This document shows, piece after piece, positions 17,686 to 25,510 of a DNA stretch of 45,455 nucleotides; position 1 is the first letter of the stretch; each line of letters begins with the position of its first letter. The position numbers were made by a program, and so were the translations under genes. Source of the stretch: Opitutus sp. GAS368 (GTDB taxonomy: Bacteria; Verrucomicrobiota; Verrucomicrobiia; Opitutales; Opitutaceae); assembly GCA_945903465.1 (NCBI GenBank), contig CAMDOF010000048.1, positions 1-45,455 of the forward strand, given 5' to 3'. The notes under the pieces were generated by a model, which saw nothing but the letters and a program-made list of their open reading frames with translations, searched no databases and was not told the origin of the DNA.

Positions 17686-18669
17686 CTAGTTCTTCGTTGC
17701 GCCCGTTGCGAGCGGTGAGGCCTGGTACGGCGGCAGCGGCGCCGGGGGCGGGGCCTGCGAGGGCGGTATCGGTTTTCCGTTGACGGTGCCTGGCTCCATA
17801 ATCTCCACCCGCGTGCCATCAGGATCGTAGGTGTTGATCTGACGCTTGCCATTTACCCCGGTCTTCATCGCCTCGGGCTCCTTGCAACCTATCGGGAGCT
17901 TACGCCCTTGGAGGATCGCCCTCACTTTAGCCACATCGGGCACTTCCAGGCAAATGTGATGCTTGGTGAGCATGACGTCCTTCGTCGGCGCCTTGCTGTA
18001 GAGCATAAATTCAACGTAATCCTCTCCTTCCGGCACGCGGAGATTTACCCAACTCAGCGTCTTACCAGCACCTCCCCGCCACGTTTCGACAAACCCTAAA
18101 ATCTCGCCGTAAAAACTCATCGACGCCTCAAACTGGCCAACCATGACCCCAACATGACTCATCCGCGAAGCCACGCGGGTCTCTGGTAAAAATTTCCCCT
18201 GCTCCCGGCGAGTCCAACTCTCCGGCAGATACTCGACGATTTCCACGGTGTTTCCATTCGGATCCTTCACAAAATAATTCTTGTTACCGATCTTGCCGAT
18301 GCCCGTTTTTGGAGGCACGACCACACCTTTTGACTGCAAATAAAGCCGCATCCCTTCGGCGTCGTCTGTTTCCACGGCGATGTGATACAGGCGATCCGCC
18401 TCAGGTGAGACCTCCGAGCCAGGGAAAAGCTCAATGCTCTGGCGATCGTTAATTTTAATCCACACGAGATGCTCCAGCGGATTTTTGCGCGGAATTGAAA
18501 ATGGCGATTGGTAGCCGAGAAAACCCTCATAGAACGCCCGCGCCTTTGCCATATCCGACACGTAAAATGCGGCGTGCGCGATACCGGTGATCCGTGGTCG
18601 CTTAGGCCCGTCTTGCGCGACTAGCGTGGGGAGAAGCAGGGCGGCGACTAGCTGGAAGTAAATTTTCAT
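17686..18669 (-). CDS. Exported two-domain VOC (glyoxalase/dioxygenase superfamily) protein
   Basis: 327 aa with a short signal peptide (about 1-18) and two vicinal-oxygen-chelate modules. Module 1 (about 28-148) keeps His32, Glu80, His96 and Glu143. Module 2 (about 170-293) keeps His172, Glu220, His237 or His238, and Glu289. Both modules therefore retain apparent His/Glu metal ligands, suggesting an active metalloenzyme (dioxygenase, epimerase or lyase) rather than a degenerate half. The C-terminus is a Pro-rich tail (PPSQAPPPAPLPPY). VOC enzymes are usually cytoplasmic, so export is unusual. I chose the ATG at 18669 because it begins the signal peptide; the frame is open to 18735. The substrate is unknown. 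Confidence 0.85.
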   Translation of the reverse strand: MKIYFQLVAALLLPTLVAQDGPKRPRITGIAHAAFYVSDMAKARAFYEGFLGYQSPFSIPRKNPLEHLVWIKINDRQSIELFPGSEVSPEADRLYHIAVETDDAEGMRLYLQSKGVVVPPKTGIGKIGNKNYFVKDPNGNTVEIVEYLPESWTRREQGKFLPETRVASRMSHVGVMVGQFEASMSFYGEILGFVETWRGGAGKTLSWVNLRVPEGEDYVEFMLYSKAPTKDVMLTKHHICLEVPDVAKVRAILQGRKLPIGCKEPEAMKTGVNGKRQINTYDPDGTRVEIMEPGTVNGKPIPPSQAPPPAPLPPYQASPLATGATKN

Positions 18670-19275
18670 CGTTCGGGGGATTGCGAGGCTAAGTATTGGG
18701 AGCGCGGTGGGACCGCACGAGGGTGCGCGCAGCACATCGTGAGTCGACCACCGCGGAGCAGGATAAACGCTTGGAGTTCATCCGCGAGCCGATTTCCGGC
18801 GATTCCAAACCGGGGTCAGCAATGACGTGGTCGGTCGATATGTTCCCCAAAATAATCGGCCAGCGGATCGCTGGGGCTGATTCGCGGCCCCAGCTCGGCG
18901 ACACCAGGCATCGCCGCACTTTTATTAAGAGCGGGGGCGCGTTTATGGCCCGCCACGCTGGGGCTACTTTCAAGCCAGCCATCGACGGATTGCCGAACTT
19001 GCATCGGACGCTCAGGCGAACCATCCCACGGAGAAAATGCCCCTGCGACCTGAGGCCAGCGCCCGTTCCGCTGAGACGTACTCCCTGCGCGCGTACCCAG
19101 CACCAACGTTCGGACGCACAACGCGGTGAGTCCTTCCGGGGGGCGCGGCTCCCCTTGCTACCGACATGACAGTTCCCCATTTTTGTTCTGAGCCCGAGCC
19201 GCAGCTTAAGACGCTCGGTTTCGCGGCGCAGCGCATGCGGCATCATGAGAGGGATCTGGCTAGACCCATCCAGGG
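18670..19275. other. Gene-free stretch of about 600 bp
   Basis: Between the VOC gene and the 753-aa receptor gene. A 196-codon minus frame and a 157-codon plus frame are open, but their translations are rich in Arg, Cys, Pro and Ser, lack a signal or domain, and overlap each other. It may hold the VOC promoter, a gene relic or an RNA; I can identify none. Confidence 0.5.
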
Positions 19276-21537
19276 TCAATGACTGATCGAATAACTCAGA
19301 TAAAAGCCGCGGCGATCACCCGCTTTTTTTCCTGTATCGATATAATCGGCATCCGCGAGGTTCTTGATATTGAAGCGCATTCCTTGGGTTAACTTTGAAG
19401 CGGCTGGCCTGAACCGATAACTGAGACCGAGATCAACCAAAGTGTAACTGGGCAAGGAAAGCGTTCGGCGCCCATCGTGCGAAAGCGTATACCCGCGCTG
19501 CGGACTGCTCGCGCCTTCATTGATGCCGCCGGCGAGCGAATCCGGAAAAGTTTGCCCCGTGAACGTCAACCCCGCGTTAAGCGCAAGCCCAGGAAGCAAA
19601 CTTCCCAGTTGATACTTCATCGCCGCACCGTACGTGACGGCGGGGAGTTTAGCGGGGCGGCGACCGATTGAATCCAGGTCGCGGCCATTGGCCACAGTCC
19701 GCGCAGTCACGTAGCCGTACCCCCCGAGCAACGTCAGGTCGCGAGTCACCCGCCAAGTAAAGTCCAATTCGGCGCCCTTCGCGTTTTGGTTACCCGCCGA
19801 CGTCGTCACCGTCGCCCCGTTGACGCCCACCTCGGTGGCCGTGACCCCGGTGCGATCGATATAATAACCGCCGAGTGTGAACTGTAATTTGTCGTCGAAG
19901 AACGCCGCCTTGAAACCATAATCCACCCCGTGGGCAGTCTCGCTAGCATTGAGACCCGAGCTGGCCCGCTGCGCGTTGGGTGAAAATGAGTTCGAGCGGT
20001 TGGCGTAAAATGCCAGTGCCGGAGTCAGCTTATAATTCACCCCGACCATCGGCGAGAACTGGAAGTCGTGAAACTTGTTGATGGTCGTAAGCGAAGCCGG
20101 ATTCGCCGCTGCGGCGGCTTTATCCCAAAAATTGAAGGTCACATTATCCACGCGCGTGCCCGCGACGGCAATGAGCCGATTATTCAGCAAGGTTACCTGC
20201 TGACGCAGAAATCCACCATTCACATCGACCCGCGAGACGAGCTTTCGACTCAGGTTTGTGTAGACGTCAGCCGCAAACGCCGGCACCCGATAGTCGGGAT
20301 TGTCAACGTTGAGACTGGCTGCGAAAAAATTTCCGTTATTATTGACGGCGCTCGGCAGTTGCTTGGTGGGATTGTATTTCCAGTACTGCGAGTGATCCGC
20401 GGTAAAAAGCGTCTTGTTATCGAGGCGCCCGCTAAAAAGTTTGTAATGGGCCAGCACGTCGATCTGACCCGCCGCACCATCCTCACTGATCCAAGCTTTG
20501 CTTGCCGTACGCCCCGTGAGGCGGCGCGTGAGGACGTCGAACGTAGTACTGTTGCCATTGTTAAAAGCGAGCGAGTGCCGGTGAAATGCCGCGCCTCCGA
20601 CCCGCAATGACCACACGTTGCTCAGGCGATTTTCGTACGCCACGTTCAACGAGGCAACATCACGGTTCTGCTCACTATCGGGCCCATTTTGACTAAAATT
20701 TTTCAGTTCGCTGGCGAGGCCTTGGATGCGCGCGGTGGCCGGCGCGTTCGCTATTGAACGAAACGGAATTGCGCCAATGGGATTGGTGTGGCGGGCAATC
20801 CATTCGAATTCCACGAGCAAGCTGCCGCGACTCGCAAAAATATGTTGAACCGCCAGCGAACCAGTCTTGGACCGGGTCATCGCCCACGGCGTGTCATAGT
20901 TACGCTCATGAAAGCCAGCGCTCAGCGCGTAGCTATCGCGGCCCGACGTACCGATCGGGCCCGTCGCATTGAAATCCCCGCGGGTCGTGCCGTAGCTGCC
21001 ACCAGCAAGCGAAAAACTTTGGGTCAGCCGATTCTTCGGACGCTTTGTGATAATATTCACCATGCCGGCGGGCGTGGTCATGCCGTAGATCGCGGCCGCG
21101 GGGCCCTTAATCACCTCGATGCGGTCCACATTCACCCGGTCCACAAGACCGAGACGCAGAAATCCGTTGCGCAGATACGAGGTGGCGCCGTAGCCCCGGA
21201 TATTTACATTACCGCCGCCGTTATCGAAATTGTTTACTGAACTCGTATAGCCGAGGTCGTTAATTTCAAAATACGCGAAGTCCTGCAGGAACTCGCTCGT
21301 GATCACGTTGACCGTGAAGGTTAGGTCTTTGATCGGCGTGCGCACGCGGGTGCCGGTGACGGATTCCGAAGCGACGTAGCTGTTATCCGAACTTTCCGTG
21401 ACCGTAAACTCTGAGAGCTTAACCGTGTCTTCGTTCAGAGCCCCTGAAGGTTTCAAGGTCTGCGCACTCAGTTCCAAACCAAGCGTAAAATTTACCACGG
21501 CGAGCGCCCAGGAAAGATGGAGAGAAATTCGGGTCAT
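19276..21537 (-). CDS. TonB-dependent receptor, siderophore-receptor-like (753 aa)
   Basis: It has a signal peptide at about 1-25 (LSAQ), TonB box VKLSEFTV, then SVTGTRVRTPIKDL. The plug carries NVNIRGYGATSYLRNG and the classic RIEVIKGPAAAIYGMTTPAGMVNIITKRPK block of the FhuE/FpvA-like class. A 22-strand barrel of ordinary length follows. Its C-terminus GFYLSYSISH ends in His rather than the aromatic residue usual for outer-membrane barrels. It lies downstream of the EF-hand gene, separated by a hairpin, so it may have its own promoter. The substrate could be a siderophore, but the locus context suggests a carbohydrate. Confidence 0.92.
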   Translation of the reverse strand: MTRISLHLSWALAVVNFTLGLELSAQTLKPSGALNEDTVKLSEFTVTESSDNSYVASESVTGTRVRTPIKDLTFTVNVITSEFLQDFAYFEINDLGYTSSVNNFDNGGGNVNIRGYGATSYLRNGFLRLGLVDRVNVDRIEVIKGPAAAIYGMTTPAGMVNIITKRPKNRLTQSFSLAGGSYGTTRGDFNATGPIGTSGRDSYALSAGFHERNYDTPWAMTRSKTGSLAVQHIFASRGSLLVEFEWIARHTNPIGAIPFRSIANAPATARIQGLASELKNFSQNGPDSEQNRDVASLNVAYENRLSNVWSLRVGGAAFHRHSLAFNNGNSTTFDVLTRRLTGRTASKAWISEDGAAGQIDVLAHYKLFSGRLDNKTLFTADHSQYWKYNPTKQLPSAVNNNGNFFAASLNVDNPDYRVPAFAADVYTNLSRKLVSRVDVNGGFLRQQVTLLNNRLIAVAGTRVDNVTFNFWDKAAAAANPASLTTINKFHDFQFSPMVGVNYKLTPALAFYANRSNSFSPNAQRASSGLNASETAHGVDYGFKAAFFDDKLQFTLGGYYIDRTGVTATEVGVNGATVTTSAGNQNAKGAELDFTWRVTRDLTLLGGYGYVTARTVANGRDLDSIGRRPAKLPAVTYGAAMKYQLGSLLPGLALNAGLTFTGQTFPDSLAGGINEGASSPQRGYTLSHDGRRTLSLPSYTLVDLGLSYRFRPAASKLTQGMRFNIKNLADADYIDTGKKAGDRRGFYLSYSISH

Positions 21538-21961
21538 AGGATTATTTTTAACGGAAAGGAGTGGCCCCGTTCGCCCATTTCAGAATCCCGCCCGCGTCAA
21601 CGCAGACGCTCGAGATTTCGGACAATGATCGAACCCTGCCCGCGGGCAAAAACCAGAAGAGCGCATGGCCGCGATCGGTCTCATTCAGGGGAAGGCGGTT
21701 CTTAAAAAAGAAAACCGGCGTCAGGACGGTCGACGCGAGGATGGTACGGAAAAAGGGGCGCATTCGTCAGTCGGTGAGTGGCTGACGAATTAGGGTGGGG
21801 AAATTTTGCGAGGAGCGGGCATCAGGAAAAAACTAGGCCGATGGCGCGTGGAGGCCAAGGGGCGGGCCGTCGATTGTCATCTAGCGATTAAAGGCGCAGT
21901 ATTCCCGCCGTAAACAAGGCCCGTGAACGCGCACTTCGAAGAGCGGCGGCATCGATTGAGG
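21538..21961. other. Gene-free stretch upstream of the 753-aa receptor
   Basis: 424 bp. It contains the hairpin at 21762-21790 and presumably the receptor promoter. A 71-codon minus frame (21548-21763) starts with a hydrophobic stretch but has no other support. Confidence 0.5.
21750..21790 (-). terminator. Probable terminator after the small EF-hand gene
   Basis: A perfect 9-bp inverted repeat (attcgtcag / ctgacgaat, 21762-21790) with an 11-nt loop. On the minus strand it is followed, seven bases later, by a run of five T. It lies downstream of the EF-hand gene and upstream of the receptor gene, where a transcript end is expected. The gap before the T-run makes it non-ideal. Confidence 0.5.
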
Positions 21962-22309
21962 CTACTTCTTCTCCGCCGGCCCGGCCTCCGTTGCTTTCTT
22001 CCCGCCGTCGTCTTTCTTGCCACCCTTTTTGCCTCCGACGCCCGGCGGCTTGATTGCGGTGATCTCGGCGTCGTCAAGTTTGCCATCCTTGTTCTTATCG
22101 TAGGCCGCCAAGGGCCCCTTCGTATCCGCCGCAAAGGCCTTGCGGACAGCGGCAATTTCGTCGCCGTCGATCACGCCATTCTTATTGCTGTCAAATTCGG
22201 CAAAAATACGCGCCTTGGGACCGCTGCCAGCATTAGCGGCGAACGCGCTGCTGATCGAAACGGTACCCAAAATAGCCAGAAGGGCCGCAAACCTAGAAAA
22301 ATTTTTCAT
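21962..22309 (-). CDS. Small exported EF-hand protein
   Basis: 115 aa with a signal peptide (about 1-25, SAFAANA). It has two canonical calcium-binding EF-hand loops, DSNKNGVIDGDE (40-51) and DKNKDGKLDDAE (71-82), then a Lys/Gly-rich tail. I chose the ATG at 22309 because the signal peptide follows it; the open frame extends to 22510. It probably binds Ca2+ in the periplasm or at the surface. The role is unknown. It lies 212 bp downstream of isomerase B on the same strand. Confidence 0.85.
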   Translation of the reverse strand: MKNFSRFAALLAILGTVSISSAFAANAGSGPKARIFAEFDSNKNGVIDGDEIAAVRKAFAADTKGPLAAYDKNKDGKLDDAEITAIKPPGVGGKKGGKKDDGGKKATEAGPAEKK

Positions 22310-22521
22310 GAGATTAAATGAGAGGCCCGGAAGAATGAATAGCACCAAGCGCCGATTTCCAGAAAGTTCTAATCTATTTACCGCCCCGCCCGCGACAACG
22401 GGCCAAGCGCAGAGCAGCGCCCACCCGTTAAGGCTCGTCCGTGGACCGGACGCGCCCTTGCTAGAAACCCACGGATTCCTGAGCGTGCGCAGACCAGCAC
22501 TGGCAAGCACCGCGGTCGTCG

Positions 22522-23493
22522 TTACGCTGACGAGCCAAGAGCGGCGCGGAGGTCCGTGAGCATGTTTGTAACCTCGGCTTTCGGGTCATAGTCTTTGCGC
22601 CCCATCGAAAGGGTCTCGATCGGCACATAACCCCGGTAGCCCGATTGACGGATGATGCTCACGAGCCGCTTCAGGTCGACCTTGGGCGATTTAACGGAGC
22701 TCTGCATCGTTTCCTTGATCTGCCAATTGACCGCGTAAGGCGCCATCAACGCGATGTCGGCATAAGGGTCGGCGGATAGGTATTTGCCGGTATCCACGAG
22801 GGCGGCGCACCACTCGTGATCGACCCGTTTCAAAAGGCTGAGGTGTTCAGCCCCGGTACTGATGAAGTCGCCGTGATTTTGCGCAGCGACGATGACACCG
22901 TTTTTTTTACCGTGCTCGGCACACTCGAGCAGGGCGTCCGCCATCCAAGCTTCGACTTTCTCGCGCGGGGCGTTGAGGGATGCCTGTTGCCAGGTTTTAA
23001 ACGGAGGCTGCGCATCAGCGAAAGCGCGCACCGTCGGTGCCCCGAGTTTCGCGGCGACCTCGATCCAGTTCTTGAGTCGTGCCACGCCCTCGGCCCGAGT
23101 GGCGGCATCGACCGCGGTGAAATCGTTGCGCACTCCGGTGCCACTGATACCAAGGCCAAGGTTAAACACGTGCCGCTTGAGCCGGATGAGATAACTGTTC
23201 TCCGGCGCCTTGGGATAACCCGGGAAAAAATAACCGGTGAGATCCACGGCATCGAAGCCCACCTGGGCGGCAAAATCGCAGACCTGGAAAAGATCGAGGC
23301 CCACGGCGGCATTTTTGGCATTGGCAGTCAGCAAATCAGAAAACGAGTAGGCGTTGAGCGACGTGCGCAAGTGCGAGCCACTATGCCGAGGAATCGGCTG
23401 ATAAGCGGCGCGAGAAGAGGAAATTCCTGAAGCAGCGAAAGGCAGCAGCGCCGAAGCGGCGAGAAACCGGCGGCGGGTGAGTGGTGTCTTCAT
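22522..23493 (-). CDS. Tat-exported sugar isomerase/epimerase-like TIM barrel (paralogue B)
   Basis: 323 aa with a twin-arginine signal (LTRRRFLAAS, 5-14) and a xylose-isomerase-like TIM barrel of the AP-endonuclease-2 superfamily. Likely metal-site positions are Q205 (AAQNHGDF), D234 (LVDTG), Q258 (VNWQIK) and E293 (VPIETL). Where the family often has Glu before NH, this copy has Gln. It is closely similar along its length to paralogue A. Annotation pipelines call such proteins 'sugar phosphate isomerase/epimerase', but a Tat-exported protein is unlikely to meet sugar phosphates. The DUF1080 gene ends 62 bp upstream on the same strand, so the two are probably co-transcribed. I chose the ATG at 23493; the frame is open to 23577. 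Confidence 0.88.
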   Translation of the reverse strand: MKTPLTRRRFLAASALLPFAASGISSSRAAYQPIPRHSGSHLRTSLNAYSFSDLLTANAKNAAVGLDLFQVCDFAAQVGFDAVDLTGYFFPGYPKAPENSYLIRLKRHVFNLGLGISGTGVRNDFTAVDAATRAEGVARLKNWIEVAAKLGAPTVRAFADAQPPFKTWQQASLNAPREKVEAWMADALLECAEHGKKNGVIVAAQNHGDFISTGAEHLSLLKRVDHEWCAALVDTGKYLSADPYADIALMAPYAVNWQIKETMQSSVKSPKVDLKRLVSIIRQSGYRGYVPIETLSMGRKDYDPKAEVTNMLTDLRAALGSSA

Positions 23494-23555
23494 GGTGTAA
23501 TAACTCAGCGGGTTGGTAGGTTCAGCAAAGTAAAAGCGGAGACGGCGGCCGCGCC

Positions 23556-24302
23556 CTATTTTTTCTCCGCAACCCACACGTTGCGGAACTGCACGGGCAT
23601 GCCGTGCTCCTGCAGCATGATCGGTCCAGTCGGCGCTTCGCCGAGACGGCTGGCGGCCCCCGTCGGCGGATTGAGCTCCTGGGCATCGTAGAGTTTCTGT
23701 CCGTTCAGCAGCACCGTCGCCCGCGCATTCGCAGTTTTTTTCCCCGCTGCATCGAATCGCGGCGCACGAAAATCAACGTCGAGTGCCTGCCACTCCAGCG
23801 GCGCACGTGAAGCCCGCGCCATCGGGGCCGTGCCCTTCGGCGTGCAGTTGCCGAGATTGCCGCAGGGGGGACCGTCGGCGCGACCGAAACTCTCGTTGAT
23901 GTCCACCTCATAGCGCGCCTGCAAATAGATGCCGCTGTTGGTCGGCGCACCCAACGTGCGAAACTCTAAATGCACGTGACAGTCGCCAAATTGCCGGCGC
24001 GAGATGAGGCTGTCGCTCGACGGCACGACCTCGACCGCGTTACCTTCCACAAGCTGCCACCGCGCCGGTCCGTCCTCCTTAAGCCAGTCCTTACCGGCTT
24101 TTTTTGCCCATGCTTCCAAGTTCTTGCCGTCGAAGAGCCGCACGGCTCCGGCCGGCGACTTAAGTCCGAGCGTCGGCGGCACGGGCGTCGCGGGATACGC
24201 GCCGGGCTGGGCGGCCACAAACCGAAGGTCGACCGCTTGCTCCGCCGCGAAAAGCGCGGGCGAGAACAAGGGGAAAAGGCCGAACCGAAGGATTTTTTTC
24301 AT
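23556..24302 (-). CDS. DUF1080 family, 3-keto-disaccharide hydrolase-like, secreted
   Basis: 248 aa with a signal peptide (about 1-20). The concanavalin-like DUF1080 domain carries VRLFDGKNLEAWAKK, the strand LEFRTLGAPTNSGIYLQ, and WQALDVDFRAPRFD. The Pfam family is named 3-keto-disaccharide hydrolase because characterised members cleave glycosides oxidised at C3. The start is 12 bp after the stop of isomerase A, so the two are translationally close. It is flanked by two related isomerase-like genes, which suggests one pathway acting on oxidised or rearranged sugars. The usual partner, a Gfo/Idh/MocA or GMC oxidoreductase, is missing here. A plain lectin-like role is the alternative. Confidence 0.88.
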   Translation of the reverse strand: MKKILRFGLFPLFSPALFAAEQAVDLRFVAAQPGAYPATPVPPTLGLKSPAGAVRLFDGKNLEAWAKKAGKDWLKEDGPARWQLVEGNAVEVVPSSDSLISRRQFGDCHVHLEFRTLGAPTNSGIYLQARYEVDINESFGRADGPPCGNLGNCTPKGTAPMARASRAPLEWQALDVDFRAPRFDAAGKKTANARATVLLNGQKLYDAQELNPPTGAASRLGEAPTGPIMLQEHGMPVQFRNVWVAEKK

Positions 24303-24314
24303 GCGAACGAATGC

Positions 24315-25304
24315 TCAAGCGGTGTCGGCGATGGCCTGACGCAGCTCGGCAAGAAACTTTGGCACGGATTTAAAGGGATCATAACCGCTCCCGCCACTGC
24401 GCGGAGAAAGCGTCTCGAGTGGCAAGTAGCCTCGATACCCAGAGGCACGCACAATTTTCAGCAGGCGCTGCAAATCCGTTGGCGCTTCCGCCTCCTTTTC
24501 AACGCCGTAGGGGCTCTGCTTGATCTGCCAGTTCACTGCGTAGGGCGCGGCCTGCGCCATCTCGGCGTAAACGTCTTCGGCTTTGTAGTAACCCGTATCG
24601 ACAATGGCACCACACCAGGGCGAATCCACCCGCTGGATCAGGGCAATTTGCTCGAAGGCGGTCTTGATAAAGTCACCGTGGTTCTGCACGCCGATGATCA
24701 CTCCGAATTTTCCTGCATGCTCGGCGCAAGCGCGGATATCATCCGCGATCCATTTTTCTACGTCGTCGCGTTTCGCACCTTGCGAGGCACTCTCCCACGT
24801 CTGCGCCCGCAACTGCGTATCGGCAAATACTCGAATCACCGGCGCGCCCAGCTTCGCCGCAACTTCGGACCAGTTTTTGATCCGTTGCACGTCGACCGCG
24901 CGGGCAGCTCGATCAGCGAGCGTAAAATTATTCCCGATGCCCGTGCCGCTAATGCCGAGGCCCAGATCGAAGGCCCGCCGCTTCAACGCGTAGATCACCT
25001 TATCCGTTGGTACACCCAGGCCATTTTTTTCGTAGCCGGGAAAATAATAACCCGTCGGGTCAAACCCATCAAAACCCATCTTGGCGCATACTTCCGCTAA
25101 CTCGACCAGCTTCAAGCTCCCCGTACCCCCAGTGCCGAGCAACTTCGCAAAGGAATACGCGTTGCAAGAGACCTTGAGCATGGGACCTCCGACGCGCTTA
25201 ACCGGCTCCAGCGAAGCGGCCGCCGCCGCCCTTGGCATCGTCGCCGCCAGTGGCCAAAGCGTTGCGCTCGTGAGAAAATTTCGGCGAGTAATTTTAAAAT
25301 TCAT
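24315..25304 (-). CDS. Tat-exported sugar isomerase/epimerase-like TIM barrel (paralogue A)
   Basis: 329 aa with a twin-arginine signal (ITRRNFLTSA, 5-14; cleavage near AAAAA) and a TIM barrel of the xylose-isomerase-like superfamily. Probable metal-site residues are Q207 (GVQNHGDF), D236 (IVDTG), Q260 (VNWQIK) and E297 (LPLETL). It shares long identical stretches with paralogue B, such as LGLGISGTG, EVAAKLGAP and APYAVNWQIK, so the two arose by duplication. It is the first gene of the A-DUF1080-B set, with a 205-bp gene-free leader upstream. Confidence 0.88.
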   Translation of the reverse strand: MNFKITRRNFLTSATLWPLAATMPRAAAAASLEPVKRVGGPMLKVSCNAYSFAKLLGTGGTGSLKLVELAEVCAKMGFDGFDPTGYYFPGYEKNGLGVPTDKVIYALKRRAFDLGLGISGTGIGNNFTLADRAARAVDVQRIKNWSEVAAKLGAPVIRVFADTQLRAQTWESASQGAKRDDVEKWIADDIRACAEHAGKFGVIIGVQNHGDFIKTAFEQIALIQRVDSPWCGAIVDTGYYKAEDVYAEMAQAAPYAVNWQIKQSPYGVEKEAEAPTDLQRLLKIVRASGYRGYLPLETLSPRSGGSGYDPFKSVPKFLAELRQAIADTA

Positions 25305-25510
25305 GGCGAGTATCGATAGGAATCCAATAACGGCAGGCTAAGAGTCCAGCGGGAAAAGCATAAAAAAATTCCCTGACTGATTGCCAGAATTACGCTGGCG
25401 GCCCACGCGAAGGCAAACCGACTGCGCCCGCGGGCGCCGCCATCCCCGCCTGCCGGCATCCGCGCCCCGGTCCCCCCCGAAGCTTCGCAGCGGGTTAGCC
25501 GGCCGTAGGG

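Noticed and set aside
18689..19279. 196-codon minus-strand frame in the 600-bp gap
   Set aside because: Composition is Arg/Ser/Cys-rich, with no signal or domain, and other frames of the same stretch are equally open, so it is unsupported as a gene.
21548..21763. 71-codon minus-strand frame with a hydrophobic start, upstream of the 753-aa receptor
   Set aside because: Only the first 20 residues look signal-like. It overlaps the probable terminator T-run and has no other support.
23970..25100. 376-codon plus-strand frame across the DUF1080 and isomerase A genes
   Set aside because: It spans two real genes on the other strand, including their stop-start junction.
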